This document shows, piece by piece, positions 31,069 to 39,412 of a stretch of DNA of 45,615 nucleotides (the stretch's first letter is position 1; each line of letters begins with the position of its first letter). The DNA comes from Streptomyces sp. NRRL S-31. GTDB taxonomy: Bacteria > Actinomycetota > Actinomycetes > Streptomycetales > Streptomycetaceae. The stretch covers positions 1 through 45,615 of the forward strand of contig NZ_JOCB01000071.1 of assembly GCF_000718775.1 (NCBI RefSeq), in the 5' to 3' direction. Below the pieces are notes generated by a model, which had not been told where the DNA came from, ran no database searches, and saw only the letters and a list, made by a program, of their open reading frames with translations. A program made the translations under genes and the position numbers.

Positions 31069-32784
31069 CTACCGACTCCGTCGGTGCTGATGTTCGGCAG
31101 TCATCGTCGCCGCAACCGCAGTCCGGTGATCACGACTCTGCTGAGTGGTGACCGAACCCGCAAGGGTCGAGCGTCGACGAGCAGCTTCGGCACGGCGGTT
31201 TGGCGCTGGGTTTCGACCGGTGTGCTGGATCCGGGTGATCAGGACGCGGGCGGGTTGACGGGCGGTGGTCAGCTCCCGCTGAGCAGCGGCTTCCCTGAGG
31301 AGGCGGTGGGGCTGATGACCGCGGGCCTCAGCGTCGGCGAGGACGGTGGCGAGTGCGGGCCACGCCGGATCGGCGGTGATCCGCTCGGCGTGATCAGGGA
31401 CGGCTGCTCGCACATCACCGGCCAGAACGCGACGGGCTTCCTCCGCGGGTGGCCTGGCTGCGAGTGCATCGAGCGTCGGGGCGAGTGCACGCTCAGCGGC
31501 CGTCTGTAGGTGCTGGACGGCTTGGCGGGCAGCATCGGCCTGATGGGCATGGTTCTTCGCTTCGTGCCAGCGTCCAGCGACGACAGCGGCCCAGACGAGG
31601 GCTGCGACCAGCGCGGCGAGCGCGCTTCCGTCGGGGTCTGTAGCGGTGTGGACGATGTCGCGTGCCGCACGACGCAACGTATAGGCGGCTCGGTCTTCCG
31701 CCCGGATTTGGGAGCGCTGGGCTCGGCTGAACACCTTGGAAGCCGCTTCGAGTTCGGTGCGCAGATCGGCGGGGGCCTTCTGGGCGGTCGCTTCGAGCAG
31801 TTCACCGAGGGCGGTGATGTGGGCTTGGGCGTGGGTGTCGTCGGCGAGGTCGGTGTGGAAGGTGTCGAGGGCGTCGGTGGCCTGATGCCAGGGAGTGCTC
31901 GGGCGGTTGCGGCGGGCGGTGGGATGCTCTTCGGGCAGGCTGGATTCGAGGCGATCCTTGATCTTGGGTAGAGAGAGGTCAGGAGCGATCTTGCCGCCGG
32001 AGTGGAAGACCTGCTCGCCGTCCTTGTTGTGGTCGCCGGGGCGGCCGACTGCGTACCCGAGTAGGTCACCTGATGGGCCGCGCCGGGCCTTGACCTCGAT
32101 TCCGTCGGCTTCGAGGTAGGCGATGAACTCCTCAGCGTTGGTCACGTGGGGGATGGCGGCGCGGATGCGGTCCTGGAGCCACTCGGGGCTGGTCTGCTCC
32201 CAGCCGAGACGTTCGGCCTTGTGCATCTCGGCCTGGGTGGGCCGACGGGTGCCTGTGCGGTCGCCCTTCTTCAGTCGGCGCAGCCCGTAGTCCTTCTCGA
32301 TCTGGCGGCAGGCGTCGCCGACGCGGATGCCGCTGTCGTGGAGCTTGGGGCGGCGGCCGTCTTCGCGGACGGTGGTGGCGAGGATGTGGATGTGATCGTC
32401 TGCGTGGCGTACGGCGATCCAGCGGCAGGCCAGGTCGTCACCGGCGGGGGCGATGCCGGCCGCCTCGACGATCCGCTGGGCTATCTCGCCCCACTCGGCG
32501 TCGGAAAGGCGGCGGTCCTCCGGGGCGGCACGAACGGGGCAGTGCCAGACGTGGTCGGTGACCTTCTTGCCGAACTCGCTGTTGCGCAGCCGGACCGGCT
32601 CGTCGAGATGACGGGCGAGTTCCGTGAGGGTGGCGTTCTCGTCGCGGCCGGGGTCCGGCATGCCGAGCAGGGCGAACCCCGCCACGATGTGTGGATCGAG
32701 GTGTTCGTCGTGGCGACCCGGTCCGTAGAGGTAAGCGAGCAGACCGCGGGTGTTGGACCCAGCCTGTTTGATGGCGGCGATCAC
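31069..32784 (-). CDS. MobA-type relaxase
   Basis: The 571-residue protein is a MobA/VirD2-type relaxase. The N-terminal 250 residues carry HCPVRAAPEDRRLSD and the metal-binding three-His motif in RHADDHIHILATTVREDG near residue 127. An N-terminal Tyr lies in LLAYLYGPGRHDEH. It would nick the transfer origin and lead the single strand into a conjugative pore. The C-terminal half is helical, Ala/Arg-rich, with a hydrophobic stretch ALAALVAALVWAAVVAG near 390. The GTG at 32782-32784 overlaps the mobC stop (GTGA), so the two genes are coupled. The element has no coupling protein of its own in this window. Confidence 0.9.
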   Translation of the reverse strand: MIAAIKQAGSNTRGLLAYLYGPGRHDEHLDPHIVAGFALLGMPDPGRDENATLTELARHLDEPVRLRNSEFGKKVTDHVWHCPVRAAPEDRRLSDAEWGEIAQRIVEAAGIAPAGDDLACRWIAVRHADDHIHILATTVREDGRRPKLHDSGIRVGDACRQIEKDYGLRRLKKGDRTGTRRPTQAEMHKAERLGWEQTSPEWLQDRIRAAIPHVTNAEEFIAYLEADGIEVKARRGPSGDLLGYAVGRPGDHNKDGEQVFHSGGKIAPDLSLPKIKDRLESSLPEEHPTARRNRPSTPWHQATDALDTFHTDLADDTHAQAHITALGELLEATAQKAPADLRTELEAASKVFSRAQRSQIRAEDRAAYTLRRAARDIVHTATDPDGSALAALVAALVWAAVVAGRWHEAKNHAHQADAARQAVQHLQTAAERALAPTLDALAARPPAEEARRVLAGDVRAAVPDHAERITADPAWPALATVLADAEARGHQPHRLLREAAAQRELTTARQPARVLITRIQHTGRNPAPNRRAEAARRRSTLAGSVTTQQSRDHRTAVAATMTAEHQHRRSR

Positions 32785-33518
32785 GCGGCCTGGTCCTTCC
32801 TGGAGTCTGCCGGTTCGCGCAGGGCCTCGGCGATCAGCTCCAGCAGGCGGAGGAGCTCGTCGAGTCGGTGGCGGATGCCGGGCGGGGTGAGGTCGCTGTT
32901 GAGAGCGCGGGCGATCTGGTTGACGTTGACGCCGATGCGGTTGAGCTCACGCAGTACCTGGGCACGGAACATGTGGGTGCGGCGACGGTCCTCGGACAAC
33001 GGCAGGTTCGCGGTGAACCGACCGGATACGAAGGCGAGGACGATGTCGGCGGCGAATCCGGATTCCCCCTTGTATCCGTGCTCGGCGGCAGCCTCCTGGA
33101 GTTCGGCGTGCTCGTCGCCGGTGAAACGCAGCGGGCCGACGCGTATGGTCCGCTTGGTGCCGGTGAAACGGCGGATCGTTGGCTGGACGCTCTGCACCGC
33201 TCGCTCGTCGGCCGTCGGCTCGGTGGCAGGTGCGGGGTGCAGGATCTGCTGCTGGACGGCGTGAAGCTCGTCCGAGTCGGGGCCGCCCTCGGTCCCGGCT
33301 ACCTGGTCCGGCGCCCCCTGGCGCTGGGCCGTCTCCGCCACCCCTGGGGCGGAGACCCCCGAAGACCGGCCTTGAGTCGGACTCGGGGTACTACTGGCTC
33401 CGCCAGGAGCAGCCCGTCCGAACGCACGCCGCAAACGTCCCAGCAGCGTAGGGAACTTCGTCAGAGGCAAGGGCTCGTCGGGAGTGTGGTCGTCGTCGTA
33501 GTGCGGGTCGTGCGTCAC
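32781..33518 (-). CDS. MobC-type relaxosome accessory protein
   Basis: The 245-residue protein ends in a MobC-like region (about 125-245). It reads RVGPLRFTGDEHAELQEAA, then RRTHMFRAQVLRELNRIGVN and VNQIARALNS, the last being the hallmark LNRIGVNLNQIAR segment. MobC binds near the nick site and helps the relaxase open the DNA. The first 120 residues are Pro/Gly/Asp-rich and probably disordered. I chose the GTG at 33516-33518, with CTGGAG eight bases before it; the upstream frame is low-complexity. It is followed directly by the relaxase gene with a 4-bp overlap. Confidence 0.88.
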   Translation of the reverse strand: MTHDPHYDDDHTPDEPLPLTKFPTLLGRLRRAFGRAAPGGASSTPSPTQGRSSGVSAPGVAETAQRQGAPDQVAGTEGGPDSDELHAVQQQILHPAPATEPTADERAVQSVQPTIRRFTGTKRTIRVGPLRFTGDEHAELQEAAAEHGYKGESGFAADIVLAFVSGRFTANLPLSEDRRRTHMFRAQVLRELNRIGVNVNQIARALNSDLTPPGIRHRLDELLRLLELIAEALREPADSRKDQAA

Positions 33519-33686
33519 GGGCGGTTCTCCAGGGGGCGGGTGGGGCAGGCCGACTGCGGTGGAAGGTCTGCCGGAGTGGGAGCGATTGCTGCGTCGCCCA
33601 CAGGTGTGGACAGAGGTGCGGTGAGTGGAGCGGTGACAGGCGGGCTGGTGACCAGAAGGGTTCCGGTCGCCCACCGAGTCGGGCGG

Positions 33687-34484
33687 TCAGTTGTTGTCCG
33701 GACCGGTGTCCGCCTCCCCTTCGAATTCCGGCCGGAGGATGCCCATCACCTCGGTCAGCCGATTGCCGCTGACCTTCAGCCCCTTGTCCTGTACGGCTTT
33801 TCGGACGATGGCCCGCGTCAGTCGCCCTTTTTCAGCGGCAGCGATCCGGCCGATCTCTGCGATCTCCTCAACCGTGGCGCTAGCCGGACGGCCCCCGCGC
33901 GGCTTGCTCTCCGAAGCCGCGACCGGTGGTTCCGGCGGCTGGGCGGACGTAGCAACCAGCGGGGCGGCAGGCTGTGCGGAAGAGGTGTCCGGGTAGGCAA
34001 CTGGCCGGGCGACGAGTTGGTGGACCTGCCGCATCAGGACGCCGAAGGCCAGCAGCGCTGCGTTCGGGGGGACGGCGGCGACCACGTAGTCGAGCAGCGG
34101 TACAGGGCCGGTACCGCCGGTGCCGCTGACCCCGGCCACGTTCAGTGCGATGGAGCCGATCGATCCGGTTGCCGTAAGGGCAATGGCCCATCCGTCGGTG
34201 ACGCGGCGCAGGCCCGCACGGAGCATGAGCAGTTCGCCGGCAATGATGAACGCGTCCAGGGTCGCGGGCCAGGCCCAGCGGCGGGCCGGCGACCTACCCA
34301 GCCCGTGTTGTCCGGCGACCTCGGCGAGATGCGCGTACGACAGCCAGAACGCGCCGATGGTGAGGACCACGATGACCAGTCCGGCCACGGCGAGCGCGTA
34401 CTTCTCGATGGCTTGCCTGGTCGCCTCCGGCCGCTCTTCATCACGACAGTGGTCCCGGCAGGTGGGGGTGGAGTGGTGCGTCAA
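33687..34484 (-). CDS. DUF2637-type membrane protein (plasmid spread-like)
   Basis: The 265-residue protein has four hydrophobic segments in its first 150 residues: LAVAGLVIVVLTIGAFWLSY, a WPATLDAFIIAGELLML segment, ATGSIGSIALNVAGV, and LLDYVVAAVPPNAALLAFGVL. This is the layout of DUF2637 proteins, common on Streptomyces plasmids and integrative elements and related to spread (Spd) proteins. The C-terminal 100 residues are cytosolic and contain a helix-turn-helix-like stretch (RLTRAIVRKAVQDKGLKVSGNRLTEV). The TTG at 34482-34484 is chosen because AGGAG lies eight bases upstream and it overlaps the stop of a small upstream frame. It belongs to the leftward replication/mobilisation operon. Confidence 0.8.
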   Translation of the reverse strand: MTHHSTPTCRDHCRDEERPEATRQAIEKYALAVAGLVIVVLTIGAFWLSYAHLAEVAGQHGLGRSPARRWAWPATLDAFIIAGELLMLRAGLRRVTDGWAIALTATGSIGSIALNVAGVSGTGGTGPVPLLDYVVAAVPPNAALLAFGVLMRQVHQLVARPVAYPDTSSAQPAAPLVATSAQPPEPPVAASESKPRGGRPASATVEEIAEIGRIAAAEKGRLTRAIVRKAVQDKGLKVSGNRLTEVMGILRPEFEGEADTGPDNN

Positions 34485-34777
34485 GCGGGATGCTCCTGGG
34501 GGTGGCGGTGTGATCCGTCTTGGCCGTCTTGGCCGTTGCAAGCGCAGGTCAGCGCGGGTACGGCAGCGGCTTCGGCTTGCCGTCCCAGCGCGTGTCCTCG
34601 CGTCGGTCGGGACGGGACTCTCGCCTCGCGCCGTCCCGACCGATGGAGCCTTGACCTGCAGTGATACGGCGGGGACGCCCAGGACGGCACGAGACGGATC
34701 CGGGCGGTTCGCTGGCGGAGGCAGCGCGGTCTTCGTGATCGCGCTGCCGTCTTGTCCCTGCTTGCCGTCTTACTCAT
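34481..34777 (-). CDS. Possible small coupled ORF between the DUF3631 and DUF2637 genes
   Basis: A 98-codon frame (MSKTASRDKTA through HPQEHPA) fills the 357-bp gap, and its TGA overlaps the TTG of the next gene. The overlap is typical of coupled genes. However, composition is Arg/Pro-rich, a 13-bp hairpin lies inside it, and I recognise no family. It could equally be an untranslated control region. Confidence 0.25.
   Translation of the reverse strand: MSKTASRDKTAARSRRPRCLRQRTARIRLVPSWASPPYHCRSRLHRSGRREARVPSRPTRGHALGRQAEAAAVPALTCACNGQDGQDGSHRHPQEHPA
34603..34643. repeat. 13-bp perfect inverted repeat in the replication region
   Basis: TCGGTCGGGACGG (34603-34615) and CCGTCCCGACCGA (34631-34643) are separated by 15 nt. 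It sits downstream of the DUF3631 ATPase gene. It could be a terminator, a replication or transfer origin element, or an mRNA processing stem. No T-run follows. Confidence 0.65.
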
Positions 34778-34841
34778 ATGCCGTTTGACCTGGGAAATCA
34801 CGGCAGGGACGGCAGGGACGGCCACTGGGGGATGCGGGGAC

Positions 34842-36122
34842 TCAGCCCACTGCAGCGGCGGGTTCGGTGTCCACCGGGTGGACGGTGGGGCAGTAGCGCC
34901 GCCATGCGTCGAGGAACTTGTTCCGCATGTAGCCCTTGCGCTGGGTCCCGTCAGCGAGGCGGACGTTGCCAGGCTTGATGCCGAACTGGTTCAGCATCCT
35001 TGCGAGGTCCCGGGCGGTCAGCCCGCTGCGTCCCCATTCCGCCCAGGGGCTCTCGGCGTTCTGCCGAAGGTGGTGCAGCAGTTCGTCCGTGGAGAGGCTG
35101 TCTACCTCCCGTTGGGCGACGAAGACCCTGCGGATGTCGGCGAGGATCCGTGCTCCGCCAGGCTGTTCTTCCTCCACCTCGACCTCCGCGGCCACCATCC
35201 GCGCACATGCCTCGCGAGCGCGACGGGGCCAGGGCCCGGCAGCGAGATCGGCGACGATCACCAGGGGCTCCCAGGTGTCGGCGGCGCGGTCCTCGACCGG
35301 CATCGCCGGTTCCGGGTCGGCGGCCTCATCGAGCAGCGGCCTGGCCCATGCGGCGATCCGGTCGCGCAGATCGTGGAGGGCTGGGGTGTCGCGGCGGGAG
35401 CGGAAGGGCTTGACGCTCTCGCCCTCGGCCCGGCGGCGCATGCGGATGACCACAGACCGGTCCATGATCGTGTCGGGCAGGTCGCCGATCCCGGCCAGGG
35501 CGGCCATGGCGAAGGTGGCGAACTTGTGGGGCGTGTGGTCGTTGCCGACGACGCGGGTGACGTACCGGTTGCGCTGGTGGCCGGCGTTGAGCAGGCCGCG
35601 CATCTCCTCGTTCTTCTCCGCCATCTTCGGAGTGCCGAAGATGGTGTCCGCCTCGTCCACCAGCAGAGTGGGTGGTTCGTCGGTGATGGAGCGGAAGACC
35701 GCCGCGGGCGTGGTGTTGATGGTGAGCATCGGCTCGTGGACCGTCTCGGTGAGTACGTCCAGGAGCCGTGACTTGCCGCACCGCTTCGCCGGCCCGACGA
35801 CCGCCAGACGTGGGGCGTGCTGCCAGGCGGGCTGCAGGTGGGTGGCCGCCACCCAGAGCGTGACGGCGTCCAGCGCCTGCTCGGAGGGCAGGATCACGAC
35901 CTTGGCTATCTGCGCACGTAGTTCGTCCAGCAGCGCGGAACCGTACGTCGGCTCTGGAGCCGGCACTGCCTCCTCGGAGGGATCCGGCAACGGGGCAGAT
36001 GCCCTGTCGTCAGTCGCCGGAGCGACTTCGGGCGGGTAGCAACCGGGGCGACCAGGCACCGCGGCCGTCGGCCATACGACTTCGGCCGGTGCGGAATCCG
36101 GCTCGGGTGTCGTAGGTTGCAC
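34842..36122 (-). CDS. DUF3631 P-loop ATPase, probable replication protein
   Basis: The 426-residue protein has a Pro-rich N-terminus of about 60 residues and an ATPase core. Walker A is VVGPAKRCGKSRLLDVL (Lys117). Walker B is TLLVDEADTIFG. A sensor-like region reads GHQRNRYVTRVVG. The DUF3631 C-terminal part ends with a winged-helix-like LTARDLARMLNQFGIKPGNVRL. DUF3631 proteins occur on actinobacterial plasmids and integrative elements beside integrase and excisionase genes, and are thought to be helicase/primase-like replication factors. The GTG at 36120-36122 has AGGAG seven bases upstream. It is the largest core gene of the leftward operon. Confidence 0.85.
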   Translation of the reverse strand: MQPTTPEPDSAPAEVVWPTAAVPGRPGCYPPEVAPATDDRASAPLPDPSEEAVPAPEPTYGSALLDELRAQIAKVVILPSEQALDAVTLWVAATHLQPAWQHAPRLAVVGPAKRCGKSRLLDVLTETVHEPMLTINTTPAAVFRSITDEPPTLLVDEADTIFGTPKMAEKNEEMRGLLNAGHQRNRYVTRVVGNDHTPHKFATFAMAALAGIGDLPDTIMDRSVVIRMRRRAEGESVKPFRSRRDTPALHDLRDRIAAWARPLLDEAADPEPAMPVEDRAADTWEPLVIVADLAAGPWPRRAREACARMVAAEVEVEEEQPGGARILADIRRVFVAQREVDSLSTDELLHHLRQNAESPWAEWGRSGLTARDLARMLNQFGIKPGNVRLADGTQRKGYMRNKFLDAWRRYCPTVHPVDTEPAAAVG

Positions 36123-36164
36123 AGGGCAGCTCCTATCCGGTGACTTCGGGCATGCAGGCCCAGG

Positions 36165-36350
36165 TCACGCAGGTGGTTCGTTGGAATGCGGGCAGTGGAG
36201 TGTGCTGAGCCTCCGGCGTTGGCGCGCCGGGGGCTCTCGCGTCCGCGGCCGGGGCGAGGGACCACGGACAGTACGTCCACGCTCGGTCACAGTCCAGCGT
36301 TTCTGTGTCAGCTCAGCGCAGAAGCGTCTGCTAAGTTGCCGCCCATTCAC
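36165..36350 (-). CDS. Possible 61-residue ORF coupled to the Xis-like gene
   Basis: A GTG at 36348-36350 overlaps the stop of the Xis-like gene (GTGA). The frame reads VNGRQLSRRFCAELTQK and ends HCPHSNEPPA at 36165, 42 bp before the DUF3631 start. The overlap and position favour a real small gene. The Arg-rich composition and lack of a known family make it uncertain. Confidence 0.35.
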   Translation of the reverse strand: MNGRQLSRRFCAELTQKRWTVTERGRTVRGPSPRPRTREPPARQRRRLSTLHCPHSNEPPA

Positions 36351-36577
36351 GCTGCCAGGCCGAGCAGATCCAGCAGGTCGGCCGTCACGACCCGGTACGC
36401 GTTGCCCAGCCGCAGGACCTTGCACGGGTACTCGCCGCGCTTGGCCAGCGCATAGCCCTTACTCCGCCCCAGGCCCAGCGCCCGATTGCCGGTGTCCAGG
36501 TCAACGGCCACGGGTAGGGTCAGCAGCTCCTCCCGCGTCATGCCCTTCGACTCCCGGTCGGTCTCGTCATTTCGCAT
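36347..36577 (-). CDS. Excisionase-like helix-turn-helix protein
   Basis: The 76-residue protein has a MerR/Xis-like winged helix: LPVAVDLDTGNRALGLGRSKGYALAKRGEYPCKVLRLGNAYRVV and so on. This is the typical excisionase-family form in Streptomyces integrative elements, where the helix reads the element ends and biases the integrase to excision. The ATG at 36575-36577 has GGAG six bases upstream; a second Met 12 residues later is possible. It heads the leftward operon and is divergent from the XRE-integrase operon across 95 bp. Promoters facing both ways therefore adjoin here. Confidence 0.85.
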   Translation of the reverse strand: MRNDETDRESKGMTREELLTLPVAVDLDTGNRALGLGRSKGYALAKRGEYPCKVLRLGNAYRVVTADLLDLLGLAA

Positions 36578-36660
36578 ACGGCGCTCCGTTCTTGAGTGAG
36601 CCATCGGCGAACGCAGCGTCACGTCCGGCTCCAGGCCATGAATAACCATCATCGGCGAGC

Positions 36661-36666
36661 TAATGT
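36661..36666 (+). promoter_or_regulatory. Probable -10 element for a leaderless XRE-integrase transcript
   Basis: TAATGT at 36661-36666 stands seven bases before the ATG at 36673, and no ribosome-binding site intervenes. The rest of the 95-bp divergent region should hold the leftward promoter and operator sequence. Confidence 0.4.
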
Positions 36667-36672
36667 GTCTCC

Positions 36673-37359
36673 ATGACACAACACGGTTTCGATGCTGGTA
36701 GGGACGAGGACGACGTCCCGGAGTGGGCGGATCAGGTGACGGCCACCGTGGCCGCCGAGGTCCGCAGGCGGAGAAAGGAACTGCGCATGAGCGCCCAGGA
36801 CTTGGCCGACAAATGCGAGGAGATCGGCTATCTGATCCCGCGCAATGTGATCGCCAACATGGAGTCCGGCCGCCGCTCAACGCTGCCCCTGGTCGAGGTC
36901 ATGGTGCTGGCCGAGGCCCTGCAGACCTACCCGGTCTGCCTGCTCTATCCAGTCGGCTATGTCGAGAGGGTTCAGCGGCTACCACTCCGGGACGACGAGG
37001 CGACATGGGACGCCTTGCACTGGTTCACCGGCGACAGCGAGGGCTTCGGCATGGAGGACGACATGCTCCGCGCCTTCCGCGCCCATGCCAGCCACCAGCG
37101 CTCCGCCCTGGCCGCCTTGAAGGGCGAGAAGCACGAGCGCTGGAAAGCCGAGACCGCACCCAACCAGGCCGAACGCGAGGAGGCCACACTCGCCCAGGCC
37201 GCCTACGCCGAAAGAGCCCTGGACGCCAAGTACCGGCTGCGCAGCGCGCGTGCCTTCATTCGCGCCGACGGTGGCACTCCCCCCTCGCTGCCGCCCGAAC
37301 TCGCCGATATCGACCCGCCCCGAAGTGACGCCAACGCCAACGAGGAGAACGGTTTTTGA
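36673..37359 (+). CDS. XRE-family regulator upstream of the integrase
   Basis: The 228-residue protein has an N-terminal Cro/CI-type helix-turn-helix (about 25-95): VRRRRKELRMSAQDLADKCE, then IPRNVIANMESGRRSTLPLVEVMVLAEAL. A charged helical C-terminus of about 130 residues follows. Its position suggests that it controls the integrase and the divergent Xis-like operon, deciding between maintenance and excision. Its TGA overlaps the TTG of the integrase (TTGA), so the two are translationally coupled. The ATG at 36673 coincides with a predicted leaderless transcription start. Confidence 0.88.
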   Translation: MTQHGFDAGRDEDDVPEWADQVTATVAAEVRRRRKELRMSAQDLADKCEEIGYLIPRNVIANMESGRRSTLPLVEVMVLAEALQTYPVCLLYPVGYVERVQRLPLRDDEATWDALHWFTGDSEGFGMEDDMLRAFRAHASHQRSALAALKGEKHERWKAETAPNQAEREEATLAQAAYAERALDAKYRLRSARAFIRADGGTPPSLPPELADIDPPRSDANANEENGF

Positions 37360-38879
37360 AGGGTTCCACCCACCGCCGCTGCTACTGCCGTGACGCTGAG
37401 ACCGGCAAGCCGCTCGGCAAGTCCTGCCCCAAACTCTCCAGTCGCAAGCACGGTTCGTACTCCATACGCCAGGAGCTCCCGCCCCATGAGGACGGCACCC
37501 GCCGCTCCTTCAGCCGCGCCGGCTACGAGTCACTGAAGGACGCCCAGGCGGACCTCGATCACGTCCGTTCGCTGCTCGCCCTGGCGGACAAGGACGACCC
37601 CGACAGCCTCCAGCGCCTCGTGGACATGCTGGAGGAGGTCGGAACCGAGAAAGCCCCGCTGCCGGCCCTCGAGGAGACCCGACGCCGTCTGCGGGCGGGC
37701 CTGGCCCTCCGTGGCAGCCTCACCGTCGGCGAGTGGCTCGACCAGTGGTTCGCCGCGAAGAAGCGCCGTAAGACCACGCTCAACGGCTACGCCTCCCACA
37801 TCCGCGTCCACTTGAAGCCGCGCATCGGCCGCGTACGCCTCGACCGGCTGAACGTCGGTCACCTGGTGGAGATGTTCGACGCGATCGCCGATGAGAACGA
37901 GGTGATCGCGGCCGAGAACGAGGCCCGCCGCGAGCAGATCGCGCGCTGCAAGCCGAGCAAACCCGGCCGCCCCATCGCCACCGAGCGGCAGCGGCTCGCG
38001 ACCGAGCGGGCCAAGCTGGAGGAGATGAAACCGTTCCGGAAGATCACCGGCCCGGCTACCCAGCAGGCGATCCGCCGCACCCTACGCGCGGCCCTGAACG
38101 CGGCGATCGCCCAACAGCTGATCACCTTTAACCCCGCCTCCCACGTCGAGTTGGAGTCTGGCAGGCGGCCCAAGCCGCTCCTCTGGACGGCAGAACGGGT
38201 CCGGCGCTGGCGCGAAACGGGAGAGATCCCAGGCCCGGTCATGGTCTGGACTCCGCAGCAGTTCGGCGCCTTCCTCGACGCTGCCGAGGGCGACCGGCTG
38301 TACGCGATGTTCCACCTGATGGGCACTCGCGGTCCCCGTCGCGGTGAGGCGGTCGGCCAGGACTGGCATGAGATCGATCTCGACGCCGGCCTCATCACTC
38401 CTGCCAAGGAGATCGTGGTGGACGGTTGGGACCCTTACGAGTCCGAGCCGAAGACGGACGGCAGCGCGAACACGATCGCGCTCGACAGCGTGAACATCGC
38501 CGTGCTGCGCGAGCACAAGGCCCGCCAGGACAAGGAGCGTGCTGACTGGGGCGATGCATGGCAGGACACCGGCAAGGTCTTCACGAAGGAGGATGGCGCC
38601 TGGCTGCACCCGGAGACGGCCTCGGAGACCTTCCGCCGCATCCTCGCCACGACTGGCCTGCCTCCCATCACGCTGCGGGACCTACGTCACGTCGCCGCGA
38701 CGCTCACGCACGGAGGCGGCGGGGACATCCACGCCGTGAAGGAGACCCTGCGGCACTCGACCATCACGCTGACCTCGGACACGTACACGAGCCTGCTCCC
38801 GGAGTTGGACCGCGAGATCGCCGAGAAGGCAGCCAAACTGGTTCCTCGCTCTACGGCAAGGCAACCGCAGAAGGCGTGA
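37356..38879 (+). CDS. int: Tyrosine site-specific integrase
   Basis: The 507-residue phage-type integrase has an N-terminal Cys-containing arm-binding region (CYCRDAETGKPLGKSCPKL). A core-binding domain (about 120-250) carries a long charged helix insert (AENEARREQIARCKPSKPGRP). The catalytic domain has its first Arg in GTRGPRRGEAVGQDW, the ITLRDLRHVAATLTHGGGGDIHAVKETLRHS block, and Tyr in TSDTYTSLL. It inserts the element into the tRNA-Lys 3' end. The start is TTG at 37356, overlapping the XRE stop. The gene ends 2.3 kb from attR, unusually far, because the toxin-immunity genes lie in between. Confidence 0.93.
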   Translation: MKGSTHRRCYCRDAETGKPLGKSCPKLSSRKHGSYSIRQELPPHEDGTRRSFSRAGYESLKDAQADLDHVRSLLALADKDDPDSLQRLVDMLEEVGTEKAPLPALEETRRRLRAGLALRGSLTVGEWLDQWFAAKKRRKTTLNGYASHIRVHLKPRIGRVRLDRLNVGHLVEMFDAIADENEVIAAENEARREQIARCKPSKPGRPIATERQRLATERAKLEEMKPFRKITGPATQQAIRRTLRAALNAAIAQQLITFNPASHVELESGRRPKPLLWTAERVRRWRETGEIPGPVMVWTPQQFGAFLDAAEGDRLYAMFHLMGTRGPRRGEAVGQDWHEIDLDAGLITPAKEIVVDGWDPYESEPKTDGSANTIALDSVNIAVLREHKARQDKERADWGDAWQDTGKVFTKEDGAWLHPETASETFRRILATTGLPPITLRDLRHVAATLTHGGGGDIHAVKETLRHSTITLTSDTYTSLLPELDREIAEKAAKLVPRSTARQPQKA

Positions 38880-38934
38880 CCGAGCAACGGCCGATCGGGT
38901 CGGTCAGAGGACGGCGATCTCCGCACCCTCAGGT

Positions 38935-39381
38935 TCAGTCGAGGTCGCCCGTTTGCACAAGGTGCTCCATGAAGGCGGCGGCGATGCGCGGGCGCGTGGC
39001 ATCCGGGACGGGTGCGTCCGGGAGGTCGGCCTCCAGACCCCACTCCGTGTTGAACATGACGGCCATACCAGCCGGCACCACGATGTTCCTCAGCCAGAGG
39101 ACGAACCTCGCCGCCGACTGTGCGGTGCAGTCCTTGACGGAGACGCCTTCGGGAGACAGCAGCGCCATGCCGTCCAGCTGCTCGTCGTCCAGGGCGATCC
39201 CGAAATGCATCGACGACCCGCTGATGGGACCGTCAGTTCCATCGTCGACACGGATGAACCCGTCAGGGTTGCGTTCCCGGAGCAGGGATTCCAGGCCCTC
39301 GTAGGTCAGTCCCCAGCTCTGCCCGTTCGGCGGGGTGAAGATGTACATGGTGCGCAGTTCCGCGATCTGCTCCGGTTCCAT
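38935..39381 (-). CDS. Probable immunity protein of the toxin pair
   Basis: The 148-residue acidic protein (MEPEQIAELRTMYIFTPPNG at the start) lies directly downstream of the toxin gene, where polymorphic-toxin immunity genes sit. It has a mixed alpha/beta look (WGLTYEGLESLL, GFIRVDDG, FGIALDDEQLDGMALLS) and no membrane segment. I do not recognise the family by name. The ATG at 39379-39381 has AGGAAG nine bases upstream. An earlier in-frame ATG at 39432 would overlap the toxin gene and lacks a ribosome-binding site. The immunity role is inferred from position and charge. Confidence 0.7.
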   Translation of the reverse strand: MEPEQIAELRTMYIFTPPNGQSWGLTYEGLESLLRERNPDGFIRVDDGTDGPISGSSMHFGIALDDEQLDGMALLSPEGVSVKDCTAQSAARFVLWLRNIVVPAGMAVMFNTEWGLEADLPDAPVPDATRPRIAAAFMEHLVQTGDLD

Positions 39382-39412
39382 GGGGGTCTGCTTCCTGTGC
39401 GAGGGGGCGGAG

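Noticed and set aside
38701..38710. A third CGCTCACGCA arm-like site inside the integrase gene
   Set aside because: It is a single 10-bp word within conserved coding sequence (TLTHGGG), without the tandem copy seen at both ends.
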